A stretch of DNA of 64,000 nucleotides from Nitrospira sp. (GTDB lineage Bacteria; Nitrospirota; Nitrospiria; Nitrospirales; Nitrospiraceae), in contig CP060501.1 in assembly GCA_024760545.1 (NCBI GenBank), positions 3,860,036 through 3,924,035 on the forward strand, read 5' to 3'. The position numbers and the translations under genes were made by a program. This document shows, in pieces, positions 50,955 to 60,824 of the stretch. The notes under the pieces are model-generated. The model did not search any database. It saw only the letters and a program-made list of their open reading frames with translations, and was not told the origin of the DNA. The first letter of the stretch is position 1; every line of letters starts with the position of its first letter.

Positions 50955-52499
50955 CTAGATCCTGACTCGCATCTGCGCGTAAAAGTAATCACTATCCTTG
51001 TTCCCGCCGGTCGGCATTTGAGCCAGGATGGCGGGGCTGTCGAAATAGGAGCCCTTGAACCAATGGATATAGCCGACATCAAAGTCCAGGTTCTTATTGA
51101 CCGCCCACCGTGCGCGTAGTTGCATGTCATGTCCGAGCGAACCACCGGAGTTGCCGGTGGGGTCCCGCAACCCAGAACTCCCGAAGACATCCTTGTTCTG
51201 GGCGAGATACCAGACGCGATGTTTGACTTCCAGAATCCAGCTGGGGGAGGGGGCGAGGATCAGCCGCCACCCCGGCGTAATGAGGTTAGTTCGGTAAAAT
51301 GGCCCCCACATACTGGTGATCATGTATTCAAAGTTGCGTGCGCCAAATAACGTATCGAACCCTTCGTCTTGACTATCGCCCGGCTTGTGATCGCCGCTGA
51401 CGTAGTCGAAGTGAAAGAGCAGCCGGGGTGTCCAAGGCAGATTGAACATATAGCCGATATCTAAGTGCTGAAAATGGGCGAAGTGTTTGGTCACGCCCCG
51501 GTGGCCGATCTGCCAGGCGGTCTCGATTTCATAATCCACTTCTCCCGGTTTAGCCTCTTTAAAGAGGCGACCGCCAAACGTGTTATAGGTGCGATGGCTA
51601 GTCACCGTCGCGACCCGCCGATCATTCAGGCCCAGGTAATAGGCGTCCAGGTTAAACCAGCGGAACTGCTGGCTCTCAAAATAGGCCCCCCAAAAGAGCG
51701 ACTTATTGTTCTCGGTATCGAGGCTCACATCGTCTCGCTGGACCGTCTCTGTGACGAAGGCCTTGAGCCGCCAGGCATTGGGCTGACTAAGTTGCCAAAG
51801 AAACCCATCGAAGGCATTGGTGGTATTGCGGAAGTCGTTGCGCGCGACCAGGCGCCGGTTGCCCAGGTCCAGGGTAAAGCGTCCAAAGAGAAGATCGGTC
51901 CGCAACCCGGTGCTCAGGACATTGTCCAATTTCACGGCTCCAAAGAGCTGAAGCACATCGAATTCATTGATCATCGTGAGGTCTCGGAAATCGCCGGGCT
52001 TTCCATTATCAAACGACCGCGAGTCCTGTCCCTCGAAGAGAAATCGCAGCGGCCCATTGCCGCCCAAGCCCACACGAAGCCGCGACCGCATGGGAATTTG
52101 GAAGTCTGTCGCTCCGTTTCCAATTTTTTGGGCAGCCCTCCATGGGTGGTCATACGACTCAAATCTGGTCCGGTTTTCGAGCCCCAGATCGATCCAGTCG
52201 GGCAGGTGCAGCGCGGTTTTCAGGTAGCGGTTCCATTCGATATCCCTCCGGCGATTGAGGATTGCATCGGCCGGCTCAATCCAGTTTTTGCCGGTCTGTT
52301 CCGAAATTTGAAAATATCGCTCATTCGAGATCCGGCCTGTGTCACGCATGTACTTAAAGACCGGATCTTCGGTATTCTTAAATACCCATTGCCCATCTTT
52401 CTGGACCAATTCTCCATACTCGACGGCGTTCGTTGTGCTTGCTCCCACAAGCAGGAGCGACACACTGAGCAAGGCCCACCACAACGATTTCTTCGACAT
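50955..52499 (-). CDS. outer-membrane porin (alginate-export-like) beside molybdate genes
   Basis: A 514-residue protein with a signal peptide ending near A26 and a beta-barrel with alternating aromatic strands, ending FYAQMRVRI. The body (LGLENRTRFESYDHPWR; TFGGRLFKEAKPGEVDYEIETAWQIG) matches the alginate-export porin family. Residues 27-65 (EYGELVQKDGQWVFKNTEDP, then KYMRDTGRISNERYF) form a separate motif shared with the porin at 54392. Only 12 bp separate it from modA, so it probably lets molybdate through the outer membrane (inference). Confidence 0.88.
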   Translation of the reverse strand: MSKKSLWWALLSVSLLLVGASTTNAVEYGELVQKDGQWVFKNTEDPVFKYMRDTGRISNERYFQISEQTGKNWIEPADAILNRRRDIEWNRYLKTALHLPDWIDLGLENRTRFESYDHPWRAAQKIGNGATDFQIPMRSRLRVGLGGNGPLRFLFEGQDSRSFDNGKPGDFRDLTMINEFDVLQLFGAVKLDNVLSTGLRTDLLFGRFTLDLGNRRLVARNDFRNTTNAFDGFLWQLSQPNAWRLKAFVTETVQRDDVSLDTENNKSLFWGAYFESQQFRWFNLDAYYLGLNDRRVATVTSHRTYNTFGGRLFKEAKPGEVDYEIETAWQIGHRGVTKHFAHFQHLDIGYMFNLPWTPRLLFHFDYVSGDHKPGDSQDEGFDTLFGARNFEYMITSMWGPFYRTNLITPGWRLILAPSPSWILEVKHRVWYLAQNKDVFGSSGLRDPTGNSGGSLGHDMQLRARWAVNKNLDFDVGYIHWFKGSYFDSPAILAQMPTGGNKDSDYFYAQMRVRI

Positions 52500-52563
52500 T
52501 GATTCTCCTCTTTGTTCCGGCGGTTGATGTGAATGTGTGTCGTAACCCTTGGCGAGAAAGTAC

Positions 52564-53745
52564 TTAAACGGCCCTCAGGACATGGACTTTCCCCGTGTCG
52601 CTCGTGTCGTATCCTCCCAAGGCTTCGACCTCATTTCGAAAAGCTTTGCTCACGATGGTTTCAAACAAGTGGGCTAGGGTCGGATGAGATTTTAAGTAGA
52701 GCTTGGGTACGACCAGATCGTAGCGCGCGGCTTGGAGTGGAACGAAGTCGAGTTCAAAAAGTTGTGCCGCCGAGCGAATGCCAAGCCCAACGTCGGCCTG
52801 GCGCCCATTGACGGCTCGAGCTACTTCAAAATGAGAGGATACGACTCGGTCGTATCCTTGAACGTGTGTCGGCTCTACTCCGGAAGCCCGCAATCGTTGA
52901 TCAAGCAACAGCCTCGCCCCGGAGCCTTCCTCCCGATTGATCAAGGTGACCGTCGGTTGGCCAAGATCAGCAGCAGTCCGGATGGACAATGGATTCCCTT
53001 TTCGAACTAAGAAGCCCTCTTCCCACGTCGCAAAAGTGACGACCTCATAGGCCGATCCTTTGAGGTGTCGCCGAAGGAACGGCATATTCGATTCGCCGGT
53101 GGCTGGATCAAATAAGTGCAATCCGGCAACATGGACCTCGCCACGCTGCAATGCCCGCAGTGCCGCCATACTGCCCATCGGCCAACCGATGACCGTCGTC
53201 TGATCCTTGTGTCGCCGCAAATATTCGCCGGCCAAAAAAATTGCCGGGTCGCATCCGGCTACGGAGATTTCCTGTTGGATCGCTTCCCGGTCGCGTGAGA
53301 GTTTTACTCGAACGGTTGAGCCGGAGGGCTTGAGATGTGTGTGGGTGATATATCCATCGGCAGGAATTGCAAAGGAAAGTTGCCCGCCCAAGTCGGCGAC
53401 AGGACGCACGATCATCCGTCTTCCTATAGTGGAAACCTTGACCCGAATGGGCGAGATAGTCGGCTCTTTTTCTACGCGCTGACCGATCAACTCACCTTCG
53501 ATTATGTCTTCAGCTGGGATAAGAGCGAATAGATCCTCTACGCGGCATGTCAAAACAGAGGCCAACCGGAGCGCAACGGCCGTGGTCGGCAAATACAGAT
53601 TTGATTCAATCGAAGAGACAGCCTGCCGCGTCATGCCTGCTCGCCTGGCGAGTTCACCTTGGGAGAACCCGTTCTTCGTTCGGACAGATTTGAGGTGATT
53701 GGAAAACTGAACGGCGTTTTCCTGTTGTTTGGTCTGAATTTTCAT
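52564..53745 (-). CDS. HTH regulator with periplasmic-binding-protein-like domain
   Basis: A 393-residue protein from ATG 53745; a longer start (53781) would lie inside the palindrome. The N-terminal XRE domain is RTKNGFSQGELARRAGMTRQAVSSIESN. The C-terminal half (from IIGWPMGSMAALRALQRGEVHVAGLHLFDPATGESN, LINREEGSGARLLLDQRL, ADVGLGIRSAAQLFELDFVPL) is the PBP-like domain of molybdate/molybdopterin-linked regulators. It likely senses molybdate or a cofactor and controls the neighbouring mod and sulfate genes. It lies 65 bp upstream of the porin on the same strand. Confidence 0.85.
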   Translation of the reverse strand: MKIQTKQQENAVQFSNHLKSVRTKNGFSQGELARRAGMTRQAVSSIESNLYLPTTAVALRLASVLTCRVEDLFALIPAEDIIEGELIGQRVEKEPTISPIRVKVSTIGRRMIVRPVADLGGQLSFAIPADGYITHTHLKPSGSTVRVKLSRDREAIQQEISVAGCDPAIFLAGEYLRRHKDQTTVIGWPMGSMAALRALQRGEVHVAGLHLFDPATGESNMPFLRRHLKGSAYEVVTFATWEEGFLVRKGNPLSIRTAADLGQPTVTLINREEGSGARLLLDQRLRASGVEPTHVQGYDRVVSSHFEVARAVNGRQADVGLGIRSAAQLFELDFVPLQAARYDLVVPKLYLKSHPTLAHLFETIVSKAFRNEVEALGGYDTSDTGKVHVLRAV

Positions 53746-53763
53746 GGCGGCTGTATAGCAATC

Positions 53764-53785
53764 ATAATTGTCATATGTCAATTAT
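53764..53785. promoter_or_regulatory. palindrome upstream of the HTH/PBP regulator
   Basis: ATAATTGTCAT-ATGTCAATTAT is a 22-bp inverted repeat with one mismatched pair. It lies 18 bp from the regulator start, in the divergent region with yezD, a likely autoregulatory operator. Confidence 0.6.
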
Positions 53786-53947
53786 AATTTACTCAATCTT
53801 TTTGTATAGCTAAAAAATGAGTAAATCGCCTGGCAGGGAATATTGGTAATCGAGAGCATGTGAAACAATCATTTAAGAATATAAATATCTCCTAACAAGT
53901 TGATTGTATTACAAGGATTAGAAATTTTCACTTTATTATTTATTATG

Positions 53948-53977
53948 TTGACAAAGAAACTCTAGTTTAGATATAAG
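53948..53977 (+). promoter_or_regulatory. sigma-70 promoter of the sulfate cluster
   Basis: TTGACA (53948-53953) and TATAAG (53972-53977) with an 18-bp spacer form a near-consensus promoter 67 bp upstream of yezD. The surrounding 53786-54044 is AT-rich and gene-free. Confidence 0.7.
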
Positions 53978-54044
53978 ATGCATCGTTAATCACGATCGGT
54001 AATGTAAAGATTGACGTGGCGATCGAGAAAGTAGAGTCAAAAAC

Positions 54045-54233
54045 ATGTTTAAAGCAGATCAAGAGGTAACGAATCCAAGCTTAGATTCGGCGGTCGAGCA
54101 AGCAATCCTGCTTGCCCTGAAGGGGATTCGGTTCGGATCTGTCGAAATCATCGTTCATGACTCAAAAGTGGTCCAGATCGAACGAAAAGAAAAGACACGA
54201 TTCGACGGCACACTTTCACGCTCGATTCGATGA
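54045..54233 (+). CDS. YezD family small protein (DUF2292)
   Basis: A 62-residue protein with the DUF2292/YezD pattern: LLALKGIRFGSVEIIVHDSKVVQIERKEKTRF. Such proteins are coded next to sulfur- and metal-related genes, for example in sulfate-assimilation operons; their function is not known. It lies directly behind the strong promoter at 53948 and opens the sulfate cluster. Confidence 0.85.
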   Translation: MFKADQEVTNPSLDSAVEQAILLALKGIRFGSVEIIVHDSKVVQIERKEKTRFDGTLSRSIR

Positions 54234-54391
54234 CGCGCTGATGACAGTACAAAAAGAGCCGTTGTACCTAGGAGTATTCAGATGATCAGGTAGGTAGTCC
54301 AGACGACTGGAAGTGCCAGAGTTGCTATTAATTCATTTAACTAAGAACTGACCGGACCACCGGAAGTTCACATGTCAGGGAGGAATGCGAC

Positions 54392-56032
54392 ATGAGAATT
54401 TCCGGTTCCATTCTTTTGCTTGTGATCATGGCGATTTCGCTTACACGTGTTTCACCGACTTTGGCCGTGGAAGAAGGTCAATTCGTGAGGAAGGACGGCA
54501 AGTGGGAATACTACTCGGGCGAAGATCCAGGCTTGAAGTATCTCTACTTGAAAGGACTGATTTCGGAAGAAGAGTACAGCAAAGGCCTGAAGGTCATCGA
54601 AACCAGAGAACGGCTCACCAAGCCGAACTTTAACGTCGATGTCAACAATGGCTTGAACTTCCGCGTCGGTGAAAAATTTCTGCTCAAACTGCGGCTTCTT
54701 ACACAGGTTCGCTATACCCACAGCAATTACAATGAAGCCTGGGGGACCATCGGTGACTCGAGAAATCCGGAGATTCTCGGCGGGCAAGTCGAGTATCGGG
54801 CATATCGGTATGCGAGCGATTCGAATAAATTTTCAGTTTCCAATGTGCAGCTTCAATTCATGGGGCATGCCTTCGATCCTGACCTTCGGTACAATTTTTC
54901 TTTGGCCGCGACCCAACCGGCCTTTGACCAAGAAGGGGGGAGCGGGCGACTCAACCTGCTTGATGCCTATATTTCGTCATGGCACATCCCTTGGGCCACT
55001 GTTCAAGTCGGTCAGCAACGAGTCTGGTTCAATCGTGCGCTGATCACTTCCAATGCCACGACGACTTTTGCAGATAACATGGTGGTGCAGAGGGTCTTTG
55101 CGGCGAACCTCCAGAGCAGTCGGGACGTGGGTATCACCATTATGAGTGATGAAGAGAAGTATAAGTTTAACTATGCCATCGGTATTTGGGGAGGGGTTGG
55201 AGCAAATCTCACGCGAGAGGGTACGGCGGTCAGTCAGAATGTGTTGCCCCAAACCGGAACTCCGGGCGCACCAAATGCTGGAACGACCAGAACATACAAC
55301 TACGATACTCGTTTTTTGACCGGCGAGATGATGTATACGGTCAGGTTGCTTTATAAGATCGCTGGCAATCCAGGGTACGGACAGGGAGATATTCTCAATT
55401 CACGTACCCCACAAACAGCCATTGCGTTCGCCTATGCGTATGATCCGGCTCAAAACTACCTGAGCTCGATCCGATCCGACATCGTCGAGCGGACGTTTCG
55501 TCAGCGAGTTACCCAGGCCTACAATGGGAGGCTACTCGGTGGCGGCATTTACGACTTTCACACGTTTAACCTGGATTATATCCTCAAATACAAGGGCTGG
55601 TCGCTTCAAGCGGAAGGGTTCTATCGCATTCAAGATGTACGGAATAGCGATGCTGGAACCAGACCGTTCGACTTGGGAACAATCCCCACCAGTCCCCTCG
55701 CCGTTGGGCCGCCGGTGTCACTTGGCGATGCATGGGGCTGGTATGTGCAAGTGGGGAAGTATGTGATCCCACGCAAGCTCGAAGTCGCAGTCCGATACGG
55801 CATCCTGGATCCTTCGATTAGACAGAAACAGGATTTGACCAAAGAACTGGGCGTTGCCATCAGCTATAGCTTCGACGGCACGTACAATAATCGCATTATT
55901 CTCGATTACTCGAATATTACGATGGGCAGCGGTGGACGAGCGCCGGATCGATTTCCCTTCGAAAATCTTCCGGGATTTGGTCGGGATCTCGTCGAAAACC
56001 GGTTCAATGTCCAATATCAGTTCTATTTCTAA
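54392..56032 (+). CDS. outer-membrane porin heading the sulfate cluster
   Basis: A 546-residue protein with a signal peptide ending near A26 and a beta-barrel of about 16 strands ending RFNVQYQFYF, a terminal aromatic typical of porins (phosphate-selective O/P type). GGGAGGA lies before the ATG. Residues 27-64 (EEGQFVRKDGKWEYYSGEDP, then KYLYLKGLISEEEYS) share the N-terminal motif of the porin at 50955. It probably admits sulfate or a related anion. The ModA-like protein gene follows. Confidence 0.85.
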   Translation: MRISGSILLLVIMAISLTRVSPTLAVEEGQFVRKDGKWEYYSGEDPGLKYLYLKGLISEEEYSKGLKVIETRERLTKPNFNVDVNNGLNFRVGEKFLLKLRLLTQVRYTHSNYNEAWGTIGDSRNPEILGGQVEYRAYRYASDSNKFSVSNVQLQFMGHAFDPDLRYNFSLAATQPAFDQEGGSGRLNLLDAYISSWHIPWATVQVGQQRVWFNRALITSNATTTFADNMVVQRVFAANLQSSRDVGITIMSDEEKYKFNYAIGIWGGVGANLTREGTAVSQNVLPQTGTPGAPNAGTTRTYNYDTRFLTGEMMYTVRLLYKIAGNPGYGQGDILNSRTPQTAIAFAYAYDPAQNYLSSIRSDIVERTFRQRVTQAYNGRLLGGGIYDFHTFNLDYILKYKGWSLQAEGFYRIQDVRNSDAGTRPFDLGTIPTSPLAVGPPVSLGDAWGWYVQVGKYVIPRKLEVAVRYGILDPSIRQKQDLTKELGVAISYSFDGTYNNRIILDYSNITMGSGGRAPDRFPFENLPGFGRDLVENRFNVQYQFYF

Positions 56033-56067
56033 CGCAGATGAAACAGCACAGACATAAGGAGATTGTC

Positions 56068-56892
56068 ATGACATTCGCGCCTCTTCTTGCTCGCGCACTG
56101 TTCTTCGTCAGTATCGTCGCGTTTACCGAATCAGTGGCTACACCCGCGTATGCACAATCCGAGGTCCTCACCATCGCGGCGGCTAATAACCTGAAAGACG
56201 TGCTTCGGAAGATATTGCCTCTTTTCGAAGCGCAAAACCGAGACATCGCCGTACGGGTCATTTATGCACAACCCAAGACACTCACCAAGCAAATCGAGGA
56301 AGGGGCACCAGTGGATGTCTTTCTTCCTGCGCTCATCGAGGACATCGATCAGCTGGAGAGCAAGGAGCTTATCCTTAAAGGCACCAAACATGTCTACGCT
56401 CGCACGGCCCTTGTGTTGATCACCAACAGCGCGTTCCCGGCGCAGCTCGACTCCATTCAAGATCTTGAAACCAAACCGGTGAGGCATATCGCTATCGGAG
56501 ATCCCTCGACGTCAGCCGTCGGCAAAGACACCATCCAGTTCTTGAGAGATCGAAATCTCGAGTCCCGTCTGAAATCTCAATTCATCTACGGAGAACATTC
56601 TCGAGCCGTGCTGGATCTTGTCTCAAGGGGAGAGGCGGAGTTGGGTGTGGTACATCGAACCGATGCCATCGGATCGAAGCGAGTGCGCATCATCGATTCG
56701 GCGCCATCCGACAGTCATAGACCGATCGCATACGGAGTCGTCTCACCTTGGACAGCACGCAACATTTCGGGAGCCCGCGACTTCGTTTCGTTCCTACAGA
56801 GCGAAAAGGCGCAGGGAGAATTCAAGCAATACGGTTTTGAGTCGGTCGTTTCAGATATCAACCTCACACAGCGCGAGGAGGTCAAGCCATGA
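56068..56892 (+). CDS. second ModA-like oxyanion-binding protein
   Basis: A 274-residue periplasmic protein from ATG 56068 (AAGGAG upstream; an ATG at 56038 is open too). A signal peptide ends at AYAQSE. EVLTIAAANNLKDVLRKILPLFEAQN and EEGAPVDVFLPALIEDIDQLE are ModA-family features, but APVDVFLPA has Pro-Ala where ModA usually has Ser-Ala. No permease or ATPase accompanies it; it may feed the sulfate or molybdate transporter nearby. It overlaps the next gene by 4 bp. Confidence 0.85.
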   Translation: MTFAPLLARALFFVSIVAFTESVATPAYAQSEVLTIAAANNLKDVLRKILPLFEAQNRDIAVRVIYAQPKTLTKQIEEGAPVDVFLPALIEDIDQLESKELILKGTKHVYARTALVLITNSAFPAQLDSIQDLETKPVRHIAIGDPSTSAVGKDTIQFLRDRNLESRLKSQFIYGEHSRAVLDLVSRGEAELGVVHRTDAIGSKRVRIIDSAPSDSHRPIAYGVVSPWTARNISGARDFVSFLQSEKAQGEFKQYGFESVVSDINLTQREEVKP

Positions 56893-57587
56893 GGGAATGG
56901 ACAAGCAGCGACAATCATAAGAGCTCATGGTTTGCCCGCACACTTCTCGTTCTAAGCATCGGCATCGTGACTGGTTGCGCAGGGACTTCAGTTGCGCCAG
57001 AGATGAGCATTTATCAATCTGGACTCAATCGTGTGTATTTGGAAAAAGATCCTGCTCCTCACGTGAACACCCATCCAACGGCATTAACTTCAAGCGAGGT
57101 CGGTTCGTTGTTGCGAGGGGTGCGCATTTGGAAACAACGCAACATTGTCCATCGACTCCTTTCCGGAGAAGCCGAGCGAACAAGGGCCTTTCGCAATGAA
57201 GAGGTAGCGGTGCTCGCACCGGCAATTTCCAGAGCCTTGGAGCTGGCCTCACCCGATCAGCGTGTCTATTTTCACCTCGGTCAGGTGACTGAGTACGGAG
57301 AAGAGGAAACGACGACCGGTTGGTTGTCCATTCAAGGCAATCTGCTATATCTCGCCTTGACCGAGGCCCATGACCGCCATAGTCCCGGGCCTGACATCAG
57401 CAAGTACGACCGTCAGATGCCGAATGTGCCCGAACAGGCTCCTGCCTTTCACGCGACATTTGAGCCGGAAGAGTATTTGCACACGGTCCATTCAGGATGG
57501 AGGTTGTTCACGATCGACCAGCGAGAGGAACTGCACATTCGATATCGCGATGCACTTGACGCTCTCACAAAAAGTCCCCGCTCGTGA
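56889..57587 (+). CDS. predicted lipoprotein
   Basis: A 232-residue protein with a lipobox ([13 protein letters not shown]; Cys near residue 30). The body is mixed ([36 protein letters not shown], then [36 protein letters not shown]), hinting at a small beta-rich domain. Its family is not recognised, but its place between a binding protein and Sbp suggests a role in anion uptake. Overlaps the upstream gene by 4 bp. Confidence 0.65.
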   Translation: MREWTSSDNHKSSWFARTLLVLSIGIVTGCAGTSVAPEMSIYQSGLNRVYLEKDPAPHVNTHPTALTSSEVGSLLRGVRIWKQRNIVHRLLSGEAERTRAFRNEEVAVLAPAISRALELASPDQRVYFHLGQVTEYGEEETTTGWLSIQGNLLYLALTEAHDRHSPGPDISKYDRQMPNVPEQAPAFHATFEPEEYLHTVHSGWRLFTIDQREELHIRYRDALDALTKSPRS

Positions 57588-57645
57588 ACGAACAGTACGG
57601 TTCGACCGGTCTGAACGGGATTGCTGTCATGGAGGCGATTGGGTC

Positions 57646-58695
57646 ATGAAGACTGAGAAGAGAAAGGAGTATGTTGTGCAGATAAAACGGTTAGCTTCCA
57701 TATCTATAATGGCAGTGTTGTCTGGATTGTTTGTGCTGAGTTCATCGCTTCAGGCTGCCGAGTCCGTGGTCATCTTGAATGTGTCCTATGATCCGACGCG
57801 GGAGCTGTACCAGGAATTCAATGCGGCCTTTGCAAAGTATTGGCAGAAGGAAAAAGGCCAACCGGTCGTCGTCAAACAATCGCATGCTGGGTCCAGCAAG
57901 CAAGCGCGGGCCGTGATCGACGGCCTGGATGCCGACGTGGTGACGTTGGCCTTGGCCTATGACGTGGATGCCATCGCCAAAGCTCGCCTGTTGCCGGCAA
58001 ATTGGCAGACACGGTTGCCACACAACAGTTCACCCTATACCTCGACTATTGTCTTCCTGGTGCGGAAGGGAAATCCCAAAGCCATTCGTGATTGGGACGA
58101 CCTCGTGAAACCCGGAGTGGCGGTCATTCCTGCGAATCCGAAAACGTCGGGGGCCGCGCGTTGGGCCTATCTGTCCGCGTGGGGTTATGCACTAAAAAAG
58201 TATGACAATAGTGAAACGAAGGCCAAGGAGTTTATCGGAAAGTTTTACGCGAATGTGCCGGTGCTTGATTCCGGTGCGCGGGGTGCAACCACGACATTCG
58301 TTGAGCGCGGAATCGGGGACGTGTTGGTCGGATGGGAAAACGAGGCATATTTGGCGCTCAAGGAATTCGGCGCAGGGAAATTCGAGATTGTGACCCCATC
58401 GGTCAGCATCCTCGCGGAGCCGACCGTATCGCTCGTCGATTCGGTGGCGAAGAAAAAGGGCACCGAAACACAGGCGCAGGCCTACCTGCAGTATCTCTAT
58501 TCAGATGAAGGGCAGGAGATCGCAGCCAAGCACTTTTACCGCCCCCGTTCGGAGGCGGCGTTGGCCAAGTATGCAAATCAGTTCTCCAAGGTGAGTTTAT
58601 TTACGATTGATGACGTATTCGGAGGGTGGCAAAAGGCACAGCAGACACACTTTGCAGACGGTGGGGTCTTCGATGAGATCTACAAACTGAAATAG
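57646..58695 (+). CDS. sbp: sulfate-binding protein
   Basis: A 349-residue periplasmic protein. ATG 57646 has GGAGG ten bases upstream; a GTG at 57676 with AAAGGAG is an equally good start. A signal peptide ends [30 protein letters not shown] and [37 protein letters not shown] are the sulfate-binding signatures of Sbp/CysP. It carries sulfate to the CysTWA transporter coded 1.3 kb downstream. Confidence 0.95.
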   Translation: MKTEKRKEYVVQIKRLASISIMAVLSGLFVLSSSLQAAESVVILNVSYDPTRELYQEFNAAFAKYWQKEKGQPVVVKQSHAGSSKQARAVIDGLDADVVTLALAYDVDAIAKARLLPANWQTRLPHNSSPYTSTIVFLVRKGNPKAIRDWDDLVKPGVAVIPANPKTSGAARWAYLSAWGYALKKYDNSETKAKEFIGKFYANVPVLDSGARGATTTFVERGIGDVLVGWENEAYLALKEFGAGKFEIVTPSVSILAEPTVSLVDSVAKKKGTETQAQAYLQYLYSDEGQEIAAKHFYRPRSEAALAKYANQFSKVSLFTIDDVFGGWQKAQQTHFADGGVFDEIYKLK

Positions 58696-58796
58696 TTCGC
58701 TGAGCGTGAAGTTTCTGGCGGAGGCGGCAGGGAGCTGGCGGTGCTCCTTGCACGATGAGAAGGTGGTCGTCGAACAGCAAACGGTCAGGAGATACC

Positions 58797-59114
58797 ATGA
58801 ACATCCTTCTGGTCGGCGGTGATTCCGCCGAAGTGTTCCGGAAGCGCTCGGGTGGCAGAAAAAGTCGTGTGGAGCATTGGACGGGGCGCAAGCATCGTGA
58901 TCTGGTGCGATCAATCCCGAAAGCCACTGAGGCAGTCGTCGTGGTGTTGGACCGGGTGAGTCACACATTGGCGAGAAAAGTGCGCGGTGAAGCGTCGCGA
59001 CGCGGGTTGCCTGTGTATTTTTTGAAGCGAGGCCGACAGATGGATGTCGATGCGCGCTCGGAATCTGTTTGTTTTGATTCTCGTCGATATCGGGAGCTTT
59101 CTGTCAATGGGTAA
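58797..59114 (+). CDS. DUF2325 family protein
   Basis: A 105-residue protein from ATG 58797 (CAGGAGATACC upstream). MNILLVGGDSAEVFRKR and TEAVVVVLDRVSHTLARKVRGEASRRGLPVYFLKR match DUF2325, a small Rossmann-like domain of unknown function found beside uptake operons. It overlaps the racemase-like gene by 8 bp. Confidence 0.75.
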   Translation: MNILLVGGDSAEVFRKRSGGRKSRVEHWTGRKHRDLVRSIPKATEAVVVVLDRVSHTLARKVRGEASRRGLPVYFLKRGRQMDVDARSESVCFDSRRYRELSVNG

Positions 59115-59898
59115 CCTCACTCCAAGAATTCCGCACATCGGGATTGTTGCCGGAACGGCTGAGGGGGCGGCCCTCTGTTACCGAACCATCTGTCTGGAAG
59201 CGGAGCATGTCATGGGGCGCCGATATGTGCATCCGGAGATCACGCTCCATTCGTCCCCGCTTCATCTATATCTCAACGCAATCGATCGGAACGACTGGAG
59301 AGGGGTGGCTGCTCTCATGTCTCACTCGGCCTCGAAACTGGCCCGGGTCGGCGCCGATTTCTTTATTTGTCCGAACAACACGTTGCACCAGGCTATTGAC
59401 TTGGTTGAATCACCGCTCCCGTGGCTGCACATCGCCAAGCCGGTTCTGGAAGAAATCATACAGCACGGTTGGCGACGAGTCGGAATTCTCGGAACGCAGA
59501 TCGTCATGGAAGGGTCGATCTATTCGCATGCACTGAAGCAGCGAGATGTCGAGACGGTGATTCCAGCGGGGGCCGACAGGGTTCGAATTCAGCATATGAT
59601 TCGGAGCGAACTGATTGCAGGCCGGTTTACAAGCGACTCTCGCCTTTTTTTGCAGAAGGTGATCTCGGAGATGGCTGATGAGGGAGTCGAGGCGGTCATT
59701 CTCGGATGCACGGAATTGCCTTTATTCCTCTCTGAAGAACAATCAATTCTTCCGATGCTGGATTCAACACGCTTGCTGGCGCGAGCCGCGCTGCGTTACG
59801 GGGTCCAGAGGGAATGGCACCCGGGAGAAGAGCGTGAGACGGGTCGTCGATGTGGGGCGAGTTTCACCGACAGAGTGTTGTGTGCGGACCAAAACTGA
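59107..59898 (+). CDS. aspartate/glutamate racemase family protein
   Basis: A 263-residue enzyme. The start MGNLTPRIPHIGIVAGTAEG overlaps the stop of the DUF2325 gene. Two catalytic Cys are C88 (FFICPNNTLHQA) and C201 (ILGCTELPLFL). The family racemises aspartate or glutamate, but relatives also handle hydantoins and maleate. Its reason for being in a sulfate operon is not clear. It precedes cysT by 83 bp. Confidence 0.85.
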   Translation: MGNLTPRIPHIGIVAGTAEGAALCYRTICLEAEHVMGRRYVHPEITLHSSPLHLYLNAIDRNDWRGVAALMSHSASKLARVGADFFICPNNTLHQAIDLVESPLPWLHIAKPVLEEIIQHGWRRVGILGTQIVMEGSIYSHALKQRDVETVIPAGADRVRIQHMIRSELIAGRFTSDSRLFLQKVISEMADEGVEAVILGCTELPLFLSEEQSILPMLDSTRLLARAALRYGVQREWHPGEERETGRRCGASFTDRVLCADQN

Positions 59899-59981
59899 CA
59901 TGGCGATGAAGGCTTCGGTGATGAGACGAATAGGTTTTCGTATACACGGAATTTCCACGAATTGATACGGACAAACACCTT

Positions 59982-60818
59982 ATGCGCCTGACGTTGAAAC
60001 AGCCCAGCGTGCTCCCAGGATTCGGTCTGACATTGGGGTTCACCGTCTTTTATTTCAGCCTCATCGTGTTGATCCCTCTCAGCGGACTCTTCGTGAAGAC
60101 CAGCACGTTGTCCTGGGAGCAGTTTTGGGAGATCGTCACCAATCCACGGGCCATTGCCTCCTATCAGCTGACGTTCGGGGCTTCGCTGGTCGGCGCGCTC
60201 ATCAACGGATTGTTCGGGTCGATCATCGCGTGGGTGTTGGTCAGGTACCGTTTCCCAGGCCGGTCTCTCGTCGATGCGCTCGTCGATCTACCCTTTGCCC
60301 TGCCGACCGCAGTCGCCGGCATTACGCTGACGGCGATCTATGCGTCAAACGGATGGATCGGCCGGTATCTGGAACCGTTGGGCATCAAGGTCGCTTTCAC
60401 TCCGTTGGGTGTGCTTGTTGCGCTGACGTTCATCGGATTGCCGTTCGTCGTCCGTACCGTTCAGCCGGTGCTGCAGGACTTGGACAAGGAAGTCGAAGAG
60501 GCCGCCACCACGTTGGGGGCCAATCGATGGCAAACATTTCGAGCCGTCATCGTGCCCGAGCTTTGGCCTGCGCTCCTGACCGGGATCGCGATGGCGTTTG
60601 CGCGCGCCGTCGGGGAGTATGGATCGGTCATTTTCATTGCGGGCAATATGCCGCTCAAATCGGAGATCACCCCGCTGCTGATCATGACCAAATTGGAACA
60701 GTACAATTATTCGGGAGCCACTGCGCTGGGCGTGGTGATGCTTGTGGCATCGTTTGTCCTGGCCTTGGCGATCAACCTCCTTCAGTGGTGGAGCAGCACT
60801 CGCCACATGAATCAATAG
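59982..60818 (+). CDS. cysT: sulfate ABC transporter permease CysT
   Basis: A 278-residue permease with six helices. [20 protein letters not shown] and the coupling loop [52 protein letters not shown] are CysT/CysU hallmarks. It pairs with CysW. Ribosome site is weak. CysW follows 6 bp later. Confidence 0.95.
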   Translation: MRLTLKQPSVLPGFGLTLGFTVFYFSLIVLIPLSGLFVKTSTLSWEQFWEIVTNPRAIASYQLTFGASLVGALINGLFGSIIAWVLVRYRFPGRSLVDALVDLPFALPTAVAGITLTAIYASNGWIGRYLEPLGIKVAFTPLGVLVALTFIGLPFVVRTVQPVLQDLDKEVEEAATTLGANRWQTFRAVIVPELWPALLTGIAMAFARAVGEYGSVIFIAGNMPLKSEITPLLIMTKLEQYNYSGATALGVVMLVASFVLALAINLLQWWSSTRHMNQ

Positions 60819-60824
60819 GAACCT

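Noticed and set aside
51465-52502. A 345-codon open frame antisense to the porin at 50955
   Set aside because: The porin has a signal peptide, barrel pattern and operon context; the antisense frame has none.
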